Shown here piece by piece: positions 33,371 through 43,529 of a stretch of DNA of 64,000 nucleotides. This stretch comes from Dentipellis sp. KUC8613 (taxonomy: Eukaryota; Basidiomycota; Agaricomycetes; Russulales; Hericiaceae): the NCBI GenBank assembly GCA_002286715.1, contig NSJX01000034.1:62001-126000 (forward strand), written 5' to 3'. The notes under the pieces were generated by a model. The model did not search any database and was not told where the DNA came from. It saw nothing but the letters and a program-made list of their open reading frames with translations. Position 1 is the first letter of the stretch. Every line of letters starts with the position of its first letter. The position numbers were made by a program, and so were the translations under genes.

Positions 33371-36300
33371 TCCAACTGGTACAACTTGAGCTACGGCTCG
33401 AGCATGCAGCAATGACGAGTACTGAAGACATGCGTTGGGTCGTTCGGCGAAAGCGAGGGGAAGTAGCAGCTATATCAAGAGCATCAGGCACAGTGGTATC
33501 ACGAGACATGGTGCGAGCAGTCGTTTGTCCCCATCTTGTTATCTTCGTCTAGTCGTCTCGATAGACCGTAAGCTTGATTCGGGGTTTCATGTCATCTGCA
33601 TTCGTCTTGTTACCCGCTGTATGATTACGCAGCTGAATGGAACACACCACTACGCACACCGCCAGAGGCTGCGATTGAGGCTGGCGGGGTGGCGCATTTA
33701 ACTTTGAGTATTGGACACCTGCGGAAAGGTCAGAGGTAGGGTGATATAAGGTCATTGGGATCTGCAGCATCCATCCCCCTCTCACCGCGGGTTCCACCTC
33801 AGCTCCACTTGGTTTCCGCGATAAATTTAGGCTTCGAGTGAGCCTTGGGCTACAGGCGCCAGGGTAGCATGAATATCAGATGTCAAATTACATGAACTCA
33901 CCGTTGAACGCTTTCGTTCAGCTGTCTTCACCCTCCCGTTCACAGACATTTCCACCGTGAATTCTTCGTATGTGGCGGAAGTACTGGGGACATGAAGCCG
34001 GTCAGTGGGCGAGTGCAGAGAATCTGTCAATGTCAACTTCCTCTCTTGCTTATCTTGAGCTTGCGGATGGAACATTGACGAACTGCGCTGCGTTCACATA
34101 TTCGGATATGCTCCGTCCTTTTGGGTTTGAGTACGCACTGTTCTTTAAGAGCAGAGAGTAGTGATGTCGACTCCGATTACAAATTTGAGCAACTGGACTG
34201 GGAGTGACGAGAGCGTGGCGACTGTCTTGTGAGGGCGAGGGTGCGCGTGCTCGGAGTGTGGATATCGGCTGTGTTGACTAAAAAATACGCGCCCGTTTTG
34301 GTGAATAAATGCGAGCAATAGTCAAGCGAAGGGAGCCAGGCGTACTAGATCTGCAGTGCGTAAACATGAATGATTGTCTATGCTTGTCTTATTATCTTCG
34401 TATTGATGACGATCGCTGGAGTACGTATGGGCGGTTAGCGAATGCAGGCGATGGTCATTATTAGGATGTCAGACATACGTTTGGCGTGGCGCATGTTCGG
34501 GTAGTCGAGTCTTATGATTGTCTTTTTTTCTTTGAAGGCCTTGTGTCTGGGTGCTGGCGTGACGATGGGTGAGAACGAGCGAGACGGGCTATATCGAACA
34601 CAAAGGGCGCCAAAGATGAAAGGTGAGTACCCACAACGGAAACGAGGAGAATATTGAACCAACTAGAGGCGGGCTGATGCGGATGGCGGACCAAATTTGC
34701 GTGCTTGTTGCTTGAAAGCGCATATTGGGAGTATCATCACACACACTAGGCGCGGAGCGATGAGGAATGACTGACACCTTCGAAATTATATACGACGACC
34801 CGTTGGCCACGATCGTCGTGCTTGCTTGCTTGTCCTCGTGCATGTTTAGATTCCTGGAAACGGCGACGAAAACTCGTTAGACGCCTCGTTTCGTCTTCGA
34901 ACGAGAGAAAATACCTCAGATATTAGTCCGCCAGTGAGTAAGTCTTGATTCGGCGATTTGACCCTGATAGCATGGACTCCAAGCGAAGGGAGCTAATGAG
35001 CCGTGGTAATGGAGCAGGCAGGAGATGGGGTCTGACCGGTGGCACATTGACTACCGGGCACTTGAGTTTGGTTGCTTCTGGCTGCATTGAACTGACTGGC
35101 GGAGAATCGATGGGTATAACTTGAGACCTTGAACTACAGAGAGACGGCCCGCGTAAATGCGAGAACAGGCAAGGAAGAATACGAATATCGGACGTACTGT
35201 CTTTGTGACCAGCGTGAGTGTAGGTTCAGATACTTCAGCTTGGAGTGCGGATCTTGTGCAACAGCGGTGCGTATGTTCGTTGTAAAGAGCGTTGATAGTG
35301 GATCTTGGACCGACTGAGGCTTAAGAGCGTGACGCGGTCAGCCAACAAGCGGCTGCGCAGGAGAATCAGAGACAGATAAATGTCAGACGTACACGGTGGT
35401 GTGCGGCAACATCGGCTCGCGGAACGGCACTTCTTGCGGGTTTTTTTCTATACTTCAGGCTTGAGAACTATACAACACGTGAGTGCGAGCCAGGGAAGCG
35501 CTCCGGATGCGGCGAGATGAACTTGGAGTAGGGAGATTGGTTGTATAATGACGGGTTGGCTGGACATATACGGTCGCGTCGGTCAGGGGATGCAAGCGGT
35601 GGCAAAGTGGTGAGAAACCAAGTGTACATGTGGCGTAATATCAGACAGCCGCTTCTTGCCTTGATGTCTTCGGAACGGAAACCCTTTGGAAACGGAGTGT
35701 TTGTGAGTCGATGGCGGACGAGCTTCTTCGAACCCTAAAACCGTTGGAGCAAGAATGTCAGCATGAGAAGTGGAGTAAGCGGAATGTCGAACGAACCGGA
35801 GGAGGGGGTTGGCGCGGTCCACTGAGCTGAATGTGTGCGCGTGGTGTTGGATGTAGAAATCTATGATCGACAATCATCAGTATGCGACTTTGACATAGAT
35901 CGTAAGAGGATTACCGAGGTCTCGACAGCGTGTCAGCTGATCCAGCGGCACTCAAGGCGGTCTTCATCTGCATTCCGCAGGCTGAACAGGACTACGGTAC
36001 CAATTAGGTTCTCGAGTCTTTCTCTGTAAATGGGCGGAAGGAGGAACCTCATGTGTAAGTAGATAAAGGAGAATGTCTTCATGGTGTGTCGACGCTTGCT
36101 TTTGGGGGATTCGAGGCTATAAGTGGAAACATCACGGAAACCTAGTGAGCAGTGGAAACGAATCTGTATGGTAAATTGAACTTACAGATAACGTGCAATA
36201 TCTTCACCGTTAGAGGCGTCCATCTGGGTAACGGTAAGTCTTGAAGCAGTTGAAGTCTAAATTCGGTGGGTTGAGCTAGCGAACGGGTGAAACAGAGGCG

Positions 36301-38800
36301 GATAGAAGATCGAACGTACGGTACGATATTTTGCGATGGCGCACAGAACGACTCTTCTCTTGCATGGTTTGAACACGGATCCTGAAGGCAAGTACGACTA
36401 ATGAGTACGAGGAAGAAAGAACGTAAAGGATATGAACGGCACCATTGGAGTGTGATGCGACTGTCCAAGTCGTTTTTTTTTATCTTGAGCTTGCGCTTGC
36501 CCGCGGAACATTGGCTATTCACGGTACGTAACCGAATCAGATGCCTGTATATATGTATATATATTGACTTGGGTACGTACCGTTGTTTCTAAGTGGACAG
36601 CTGTAGTATCGTCTTGAGTGTTGAGTTGAAGCGAGTACGATAGGCTGGAAGTGGCGTGAATGCTGTGACTGTCTTGTAAGCGCGAGTATTCCGGAAGTCT
36701 AAGGAACGCTTGACATACGAGTATCTTGGGCAGGGTTTCCGCTACGACTGTTTGTGCTTGCCGTGGGGATATTGATCATGGACGGTTGCTTTACTGAGAA
36801 GATGCGGCTTGGTTGATAAACCGATGCGAAGAATGGTTATGGACATCTGACGTACTGGAATTCTTAGGCGTGAGCATGAACGTGGTCTTCGTCTTGTTGT
36901 CTTTGTGTGGGCTGACTTTGAGCTTGAGGAGGGGATATTGACGATTAGCGCTGGGACATGGGATCAAGGCTGAAAGTGACGCGGGCGCTGTTATTGTCTT
37001 ATGAGCACGAGCAGTCTGTAAAGAACGCTAGACGTACTGGTATCGGAGGCAAGGTCGCTGCTACGGCTGGTTACGATTGGAGTGCGTGTATTGATCGTGG
37101 AAGGGTAAATTTACTGGAGGGTTGGGTTGGGTTGGTAAACGGATACGAGAAATAATTATGAGGCGTAGGACGTACTAGTATTACTGGGCGTGAGCGCGAA
37201 CGGTGGCCTGTTTATCTTCGTCTTGGTATCTTCTTACAATTGGGCTTGACCTTGAATTTACAGTGTTGATGATGAGTGCTGCATACGGGTAATTAGCGAG
37301 TGTAAGCGACGGCGATTTGAAGAGAAGTGAGGCATACGTGGGATGTGGCGCACGTTTGAACGATGTCTTGCTTGGTTCAAAAGTCTTGAGTTTGAGAGCT
37401 TGGCTGACGACGAATTGGACTGCGTATATTTGAAACTGGCGTGTCGGAGCTGGAGTCAGGGGTAAGTACAAGGAGTATGGAGGAGAGGTTCAGCGCACTG
37501 GAGGAGGCGATTGGCGTAGGCGGAGGAATGGAACTTGAGCACTTGAGTCTTGGACGTAAACTTCTGCGCATGCGGAACATCAGTACGCAGCCTAGACTCA
37601 AAGTGATAGAGAATGTATGAGACCTTCGGAAGGGTGTAGGTGGATCCCGCGGGTCTGGGTTGCCGTCTTCATTTGCTTGACTTTGTGCATGCTTGGAGCG
37701 CTAGAGATGGCGACGGAGATGCAGAAGGCGCTTTCTTGATCTTCGAATGAGATGAAATGTCTTACATATGGGGTCGTTAAGGGACAAGTATAGAATAGGC
37801 GATAGACGTTCTTGACTTGACAGTTCTAAGGCTACAGGCGAGAGCGTCGCACGCAGCTGGTTAGCGGCGATTATGGAGAGGGAGGAAGGGGCGAACTCAT
37901 TGGTAATATTCGGCGAATTCGTTGTCGGAACCTCTGGGTTGCTGGAGTCGATAACGAGTAACGGTGTTTCTTGAACGTGCTGAAGAATCAGAGCGGGGCG
38001 CGGTCAGTCAGCGAACAGCGGAGATGAATAGAATGTCAGGCGTACCTGATGATGTGTTGGGGCGCGACTTCTCATTTTGATGCTCATATTTTGTATCTCT
38101 TGTATGTCTTGAAGTCCTGGAACTGAAGTCAGCCAGCGAGTGAAAGGCGAAGAAGATTCAACGAACCGGTATGTTATGAAAGCAGCGCGGGGGCGCCGAG
38201 TTCATCTCCGTTTCTTGCAACTCCCGCGTCTTGATATTGAGCCTGAAGCGTCGACGAATCAATTCGCGTTCGCAGCCGCATGCCTTCCTAAGTTTGCGAT
38301 ACATACCTTGGTCCTTTACTAACAAACGCGAGCGGCACTGAATCCGACCCTGGAAATATTGAGCGGGCTTACTATAGGCGGCGAGGCCTCATCAGTGCAT
38401 GGAAGGACAAGATGAATACTGGACGTACTGTCATCGTGACCCACGCAGTCGTAAAAGTACCTGGTGCGCCGAATGTTGTGGTGGGGTGACGACGGTATAC
38501 ATCTAGCCAAAGCGAACGCGATCAACGAAAACGGAGGAACAAGACAAAGACGCGCCTGACATGTACAGCTGGCGCTTGCGGGCAGCATAAGCGAGGCTTG
38601 AGCGCTCGGAAGATATGGGAGTGAGTGCGAGTGAGAAGGAAGGAAAAGGGATGGACTTAGACCTTTTCCGTGAGTGTGACGCTCGTGTGGGAGAATATTA
38701 GAGTGGGTGAGCGAACGAATACGGTGAAGAGAAAGAGAGGGAACGATACCAAGACCGAACACGAAAGGTACCGTATGTTTGGGCTTGGAGGGTGGGGTTC
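33370..38800. repeat. Array of degenerate repeats of about 320 bp
   Basis: Many diverged copies of a shared pattern. Clearest are two adjacent units, about 36670-36990 and 36995-37310. They share, in the same order, GTCTT-TAAGCGCGAG-like words, a GAC[AG]TAC[GT]-GTATC word, a TTGATC-TGGA segment, TGGTTG-TAAACCGATGCGA, GACGTACT-GGCGTGAGC-GAACG, a CTTCGTCTTG-TTGAGCTTGA segment and a TATTGA-GATTAGCG core. The same words recur at about 34050, 34400-34500, 35060-35400, 36310-36560, 37730-38040 and 38220-38430, and a longer match links about 34830-35400 with 37690-38040. Copies differ by indels not in multiples of three and no long frame survives. Read on the minus strand, several units place GTACGTC or GTATGTC after A-rich ends, like splice donors. 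Gene remnant, non-coding RNA exon array and satellite all remain possible. Confidence 0.6.
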
Positions 38801-38914
38801 GGAGTCGAGTTCTTGGAACGAGGCCTGAGAATATCGTTAGCCAAAGCTGAGAAGAATGAAATGGAGAAAAGGCTTTACCTTGGCGAAGAGAAGATGAAGT
38901 GCTACACTAAATAC

Positions 38915-39360
38915 TACACTATTCTACGAAGTCACGCAAAGAGCAGGCACAGGAAAGAAGTCACGCAAAACCGAAATCACACGCAGAGGCCACACGAAAA
39001 GAGGAGGGAAGCTAAGGGAAAAGGTCAGTAACAAAATGAACTACGAAGAGGAAAAGACGAAAGTAAGGAAACGACCCACCGGTGGTAAACTATCTACGAA
39101 GTCACGCAAAGGGGGGAATAAGAAGTCACGCAAAACACACACACACACAACGCAGAGGCCAGGAGGGGAGGAGGAGGAAAAGGAGAAGAGGAAGAGAAGA
39201 ACGCTAAGGGGGAAAAAGGTCAGTAACAAAAGGCGAGGACGACGATAACGAAACAGGAAAAGAGGGGATTACATGCAAACACTATCTACGAATTCACGCA
39301 AAGGGCAGTCAAGAAAGAAGTCACGCAAGCCGAAACCGAACCTACACAACCGGGAACACA
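38915..39360. repeat. Tandem repeat with CTACGAAGTCACGCAAAG core, three copies
   Basis: Three imperfect units start near 38915, 39090 and 39284. Each has CTACGAAGTCACGCAAAG (last copy AATTCACG) followed some 10-20 bases later by AAGTCACGCAA and, in the first two, by CGCAGAGGCC, an AAGAGG stretch, GCTAAGGG and AAAGGTCAGTAACAAAA. The period is 175-195 bp. The second unit contains a short CA run. It is separate from the 320-bp array to its left by sequence, and it runs into the purine tract to its right. Confidence 0.7.
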
Positions 39361-39387
39361 CGATGCCGAAATCACAAAGGAATCACA

Positions 39388-39704
39388 CAAAAAATAAAAA
39401 AAAGGAGAAGAAAAGAGGGGGGGAAGGGAAAAAAGAGAAAAAGAAACGAGGGAAGAAGAATAAGAAAAGAGAAGAGAAGAGAAGAAGAAGGAAAGAAGAA
39501 TAAAAGGAAGAAAAACGAGAAGAAGAATAAAACAAGGAATAAACAAGAAATAAAACAAGAAAAAATAAATGAAAATAAGAATGAAAGGAGAATAAAGAGG
39601 AGAAGGTGAAGGTGAAAGGTAAAAGTAAGGGAAAGTAAGAAACATAAGGCGAAGAAGAAAGATAAGAAGAAATTAAAGAGAAAAAAGTATAAGAACAGAG
39701 GGGA
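39388..39704. repeat. Purine-rich (A/G) low-complexity tract, about 320 bp
   Basis: The plus strand is almost entirely A and G with scattered T and a few C (GAGAAG, AAGAAA and GGGGGG blocks). It produces long artefact open frames on the minus strand with runs of Phe, Leu and Ser. Mirror-like purine runs of this size can adopt triplex (H-DNA) structure in principle; whether it does is unknown. Confidence 0.8.
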
Positions 39705-40845
39705 CGTACCGAGAAAACCTGCCATATCACCTGTAGGGAGAGGTCAGCACGCACGCACCTTCATCCCTCACCATACGCCCTCGTGCCTCCATGCGCCTTC
39801 GAGTCTTGATATTAGTTCCTACACCGTCGATGAGTATGGACGAGTAGGGAGGGAAGGAAGAGCATACCGGTTGAGCGTAGACGAAGACAAGTGAAGAGAC
39901 TAGAAGGGGTAGAGGAGGAGGAAGAGGCGGAAGGAGGGAGATGATGGTGGATGGGAAGAAAGAGGCGATGGGGTACTTCCCGGCGTCGAAGCAGCCTTTT
40001 ATCCCCTGCTGAGGGTGCGCAAACACCACCACATTTTCCCGCCAGCCATAGGACTGAGACAGACTGTTCAACGATCGAGGCTGACAGTCGAAGCGAACGG
40101 CTGGACGGAAACTGTCGAAGCCTTGAAGGCGCTTCTAGACCGGACGTATGTATTCCTGATTCACGATTGTCAGCGGGATGGATACCAGTGCGATCCACTG
40201 AAGTGGAGGGCTGACATGGGCAGCGCCGCCGGCCGCAGGAGCCTCCGGGTCGATGGATGGTTCAAATCTTGGTGCAATTGCAAGAGATGTCGAGCACCGC
40301 TCGCCTACAATCACAATGTAGGGCTGGACGATGCCAACACGCTCGGCGGGTTGTCATAATCTGAGTTGTGGCCCGCCGGTTCGCCCGCGGGCATAATGGA
40401 TTCCAAAACTACCGGCGGTTCAACACGCCGATGCGCACGGTCAACAGATCGACAGAAATACAACCCACAACTTACCGGCACCGCCACGCCACAGCATAGG
40501 CACAACACCAACGAACCGGTAGTCCGCAGGACCGCCGCTCAAGGTTTCCCAGGAGAAAGCTGCATTGATAGCGAGCGAGCTGACAGCAACGAGTACTAGT
40601 GGTGTGGCTACATCATCAGAGACAACCGCTCAGCAACAAATATACCGCGAATGCGGCCCAGAATGACCGATTTGCTAAAAGCGTTCTTCGCTTGAAACTG
40701 CGATTATGTGGATGCAGCCTGAGTTAATCGGTGTCTGCTTGTGTCTTACCCTCCGGGCTGGGCTGTAGTTTCGGGTACACCTAGACTCGAGGTTGAAGTA
40801 GGTGGGCGTTTGCACGCCAGCGCTTGTTGACGTGATCTGGTTCAT
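39705..40845. other. Gene-poor region, right part
   Basis: No recognised gene. A plus-strand frame (40015-40359) encodes an unusual Cys/Trp-containing segment (CQRDGYQCDPLKWRAD, then WCNCKRCRAPLAY) that could be an exon or remnant, but no splice partner is clear. The right end is the 3' flank of MED21. Confidence 0.4.
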
Positions 40846-41485
40846 CTAGCCGGGCGCCTCGGCGGCGTACTCGTTGTCGTTCAGGACGTTCTGCAGAACG
40901 GCGCTAATTTGTCTGTGTAACGACTCTATAGAGCGTGCTTCGTTAGAGAGATTGAAGAAGTATGAGACTACGACGTACTCGCTCGAGCGACAGCAGCGAT
41001 GTACTCCTCGTTCGCGGCGGTCATTTCGTTCTCGAGCTCCTCCAATCGTTTCGCCTGATGACACCTCAATTACTGACTCCTGCCGTATGTAGCCGAATGT
41101 GGCTCACCTGATCCTCCTCCGGCTCTGGTGCAGGCAAGTTCTGAATTAACAGCTCGACCTGCTTAGCCTTCGTCATGAGATCGGTGACGAGCTCCCTCTT
41201 ATTTGCTGCAAGTTCACATAGACATAAGACATCTGCCGAACGAGCCAAGCACTCAACATACCTTCAAATACGTCTGGCGGGTCGACCTTATCCGGATTGC
41301 GTTGCTTCGTCACCGGGATGTCCGGGCTGACTTGCAGGAAGTTCGTGCGCGACGTGAGGTACGCGATGCTGCTAGACATGATGGTAAGGAGCTATGATCC
41401 CCTTCAACATGCGCAATCGCTTATCCCAAACACAACAGATGCTTACATTCTGTAGCTCGTCTTGCAGCTGGGTGATACGATCCAT
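40846..41485 (-). CDS. MED21: Mediator complex subunit 21
   Basis: Core subunit of the Mediator middle module, dimerising with Med7 and bridging activators to RNA polymerase II in the nucleus. Minus-strand exons 41485-41447, 41391-41262, 41205-41108, 41054-40979 and 40925-40846 close in phase and give 140 aa, the expected length. The N-terminus MDRITQLQDELQN is the conserved Med21 start. It is followed by MSSSIAYLTSRTNF, an insert (DPPDVF), the helix ANKRELVTDLMTKAKQVELL, then IQNLPAPEPEEDQAKRLEEL and a final coiled-coil helix ending in QNVLNDNEY. The gene is divergent from RTF2 with 244 bp between start codons. Confidence 0.93.
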
Positions 41486-41729
41486 GTTTGACAGTTCCTG
41501 CAGCATTGCGCTGCTTAACCCCGGGTGACGCGCGCCAATTTGGAAGCGGGTAGAGGACCAACGTCACACCTGTCACCCAGACGCGTGGGTGTGACCCAGC
41601 GTGACGGTGACTTGGCGGAGCTCGAATTGCCGGTTTCCCCGCGCCACCGGCTTACCGAGCGCCTAACGGGCCTCTTACTGCGACCACCACTATATCCCAC
41701 ATCTCCTCTGCTCTATCGACTTTGACACC
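41486..41729. promoter_or_regulatory. Short divergent promoter MED21 / RTF2
   Basis: 244 bp between the two start codons must contain both promoters. It holds a near-palindromic TGACGCGC and CGTCACAC/GTGACCCAGCGTGACGGTGAC cluster (41525-41612) of CGTCA/TGACG words, possible bZIP or CRE-like sites. No TATA box is evident on the MED21 side. Confidence 0.5.
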
Positions 41730-42784
41730 ATGGGTAATGATGGAGGAAGTATCCCTGACCGCAGAGACTTGGTCAAGAGCAAGAAGAAGGCAGAGCAGGC
41801 CGACAAGGCCAATCAAACTCGTGCGAAATGGTTTTATTGCGCTCTCTCCAAGGTATGCTAATCTTAGCATGCGATTTGCCTGCTTTACTGATATATGGCT
41901 TGTTCAGCGACCTCTGCAAGAGCCTATTGTGTCGTGTGCACTAGGGAAACTGTACAATAAAGATGCGCTCATAGAGTTCTTACTAGATCGCTCTGCGTAC
42001 GGCGACGGCGAGGAGATATGTGGACATATACGGTCTCTCAAGGTACGTACGACTATGCACCTCTCCTATTTCATATGTTCATACCTTCCGCAGGATGTCA
42101 AAACTCTAAAATTGACGCCCAACACTGCACCGTCGTCCGGAAATTCCGACGACACGCAGGAGAGAGCGAAGTTTGTCTGCCCCCTCACATTTAAGGAAAT
42201 GTCCGGCCACGTTCCCTTCGTCTACATCGCCACTTGCGGCTGCGTATTCTCGCAAGCAGGCCTGAAGACTGTCACTGCCTCCACACCTCCCAACGAGGAC
42301 GCGAAGGGCAAGGGCGAGGCGCAGCTGGACATCTGCCCGCAGTGCGCGAAGAAGTTCGACAAGTCTGAGGACGTTCGTATCATCAATCCCTCGGACGAGG
42401 AGCAGGAGAAGATGCGTGTGGCAATGGAGCGAAAGCGGGCGGCGGATGCGGCCAAGCCGAAGGGAAAGAAGCGGAAAGCTGCTGCGACAGCGTCGCCTGA
42501 TGATGCGGAAGCGCAGGAGCATGCGAAGAAGAAAAAAGAGTCGCCGCCTGCTCCGACGATCAATCAGAACATCATCTCGTCGAGTCGGGCTGTTGCGAGC
42601 AGCTTGGCGATGGAGGAGGCGAAGCGGAAGTCGCAGATGAGTGATGCTGTGAAGTCCCTCTACGGGTCGAAGGACGGGCCCAAGCGGAAGGAGACGTTCA
42701 TGACGATGGGCACGTTTACGAGAGTGAGTAATTTATGTGGTCCCGAGTCTCGCTGTTTACTGATGTCTGTCATAGTATGCGTAA
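41730..42784 (+). CDS. RTF2: Replication termination factor 2 (Rtf2), RING-like
   Basis: Nuclear protein with a degenerate RING (U-box-like) fold; in fission yeast it stabilises replication forks at barriers, and homologues associate with replication and splicing. Exons 41730-41852, 41908-42042, 42094-42723 and 42776-42784 give 298 aa. The N-terminus MGNDGGSIPDRRDLVKSKK is the family hallmark, followed by WFYCALSKRPLQEPIVSCALG, LYNKDALIEFLLDRSAYG, the RING-like part (AKFVCPLTFKEM, YIATCGCVFSQ, ICPQCAKKF) and a Lys/Arg-rich nuclear localisation region (KPKGKKRKAA, AKKKKES). The C-terminal SLYGSKDGPKRKETFMTMGT and the final FTRYA, with its last three codons in a 9-nt terminal exon, match the family. 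Confidence 0.92.
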
Positions 42785-43529
42785 TCGCGTAGCCCTCACT
42801 TCATTTTCGGGAATTCGCTTTGTATTATGGTTTTCATGGTGTATTATCTATATCCTTGTAATCGGCATTGTATCTGCTCAGCTAACATGTTGACAAGGCG
42901 AGACACCACGGGGTAGGACAGGATACACTGACAAGTCGGTCAGTCGCACATATTCTCGACCATATTACGTCTTCACCAAAGGAGCACCCCCATGCCTGGC
43001 GTATCAAGTAGTTGTCCCATTCGTACCACCACAGATATAGTCGACGCCATCCAGATCGTCGACGTGTCGATAGGAGGACCACCCATGACTCAACGAGCCA
43101 CATGCTCCAAAGGTTGGTTGGCATGCCGTTTGCACCTGGACCAGAAAGAGTGTTTTGGGCTGCAAGGTTGAACTACGAATGTGATATGTTGAAAGGTTGG
43201 TTTCAAAATTCGGTTTGGTGAGCATCGGCGTCGGCCGATGCTTTCACGGCAAGCGCCGCGCGCCTTTGGACGATTCGATTCGTACGTGGAACCATTTTCT
43301 CAGCTTTGTCGTACAGAATTCCCATCATATCATATTCGGCCGCGGATGCCACAGCAGCGACTATTCCATCAGGTCTGTAGGCCACTATGGGCTGGCCAAT
43401 GGTAGGTATGTATGGTGTGTTGCCACTGCCAAGGTGGCTCGCTCAACACACTATATAAACGGATAGTCCACAGCGCTTCTTTTGGTCAATTTCCTCCCTG
43501 CTCGCCATCTTTTCGGACATATTTGAGCG
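42785..43529. other. Intergenic, RTF2 to F-box gene
   Basis: 745 bp with only short overlapping open frames. The right end is the promoter of the F-box gene with a TATA box at 43452. Confidence 0.5.
43452..43459 (+). promoter_or_regulatory. TATA box of F-box gene
   Basis: TATATAAA, a perfect consensus, 78 bp upstream of the ATG at 43530. It would place transcription start near 43480-43490 with a leader of about 45 nt. Confidence 0.6.

Noticed and set aside
39286..39754. Phe/Leu/Ser-rich minus-strand frames resembling membrane proteins
   Set aside because: They are produced by the purine-rich tract read on the other strand; no mixed composition, no charged loops, no homology expected.
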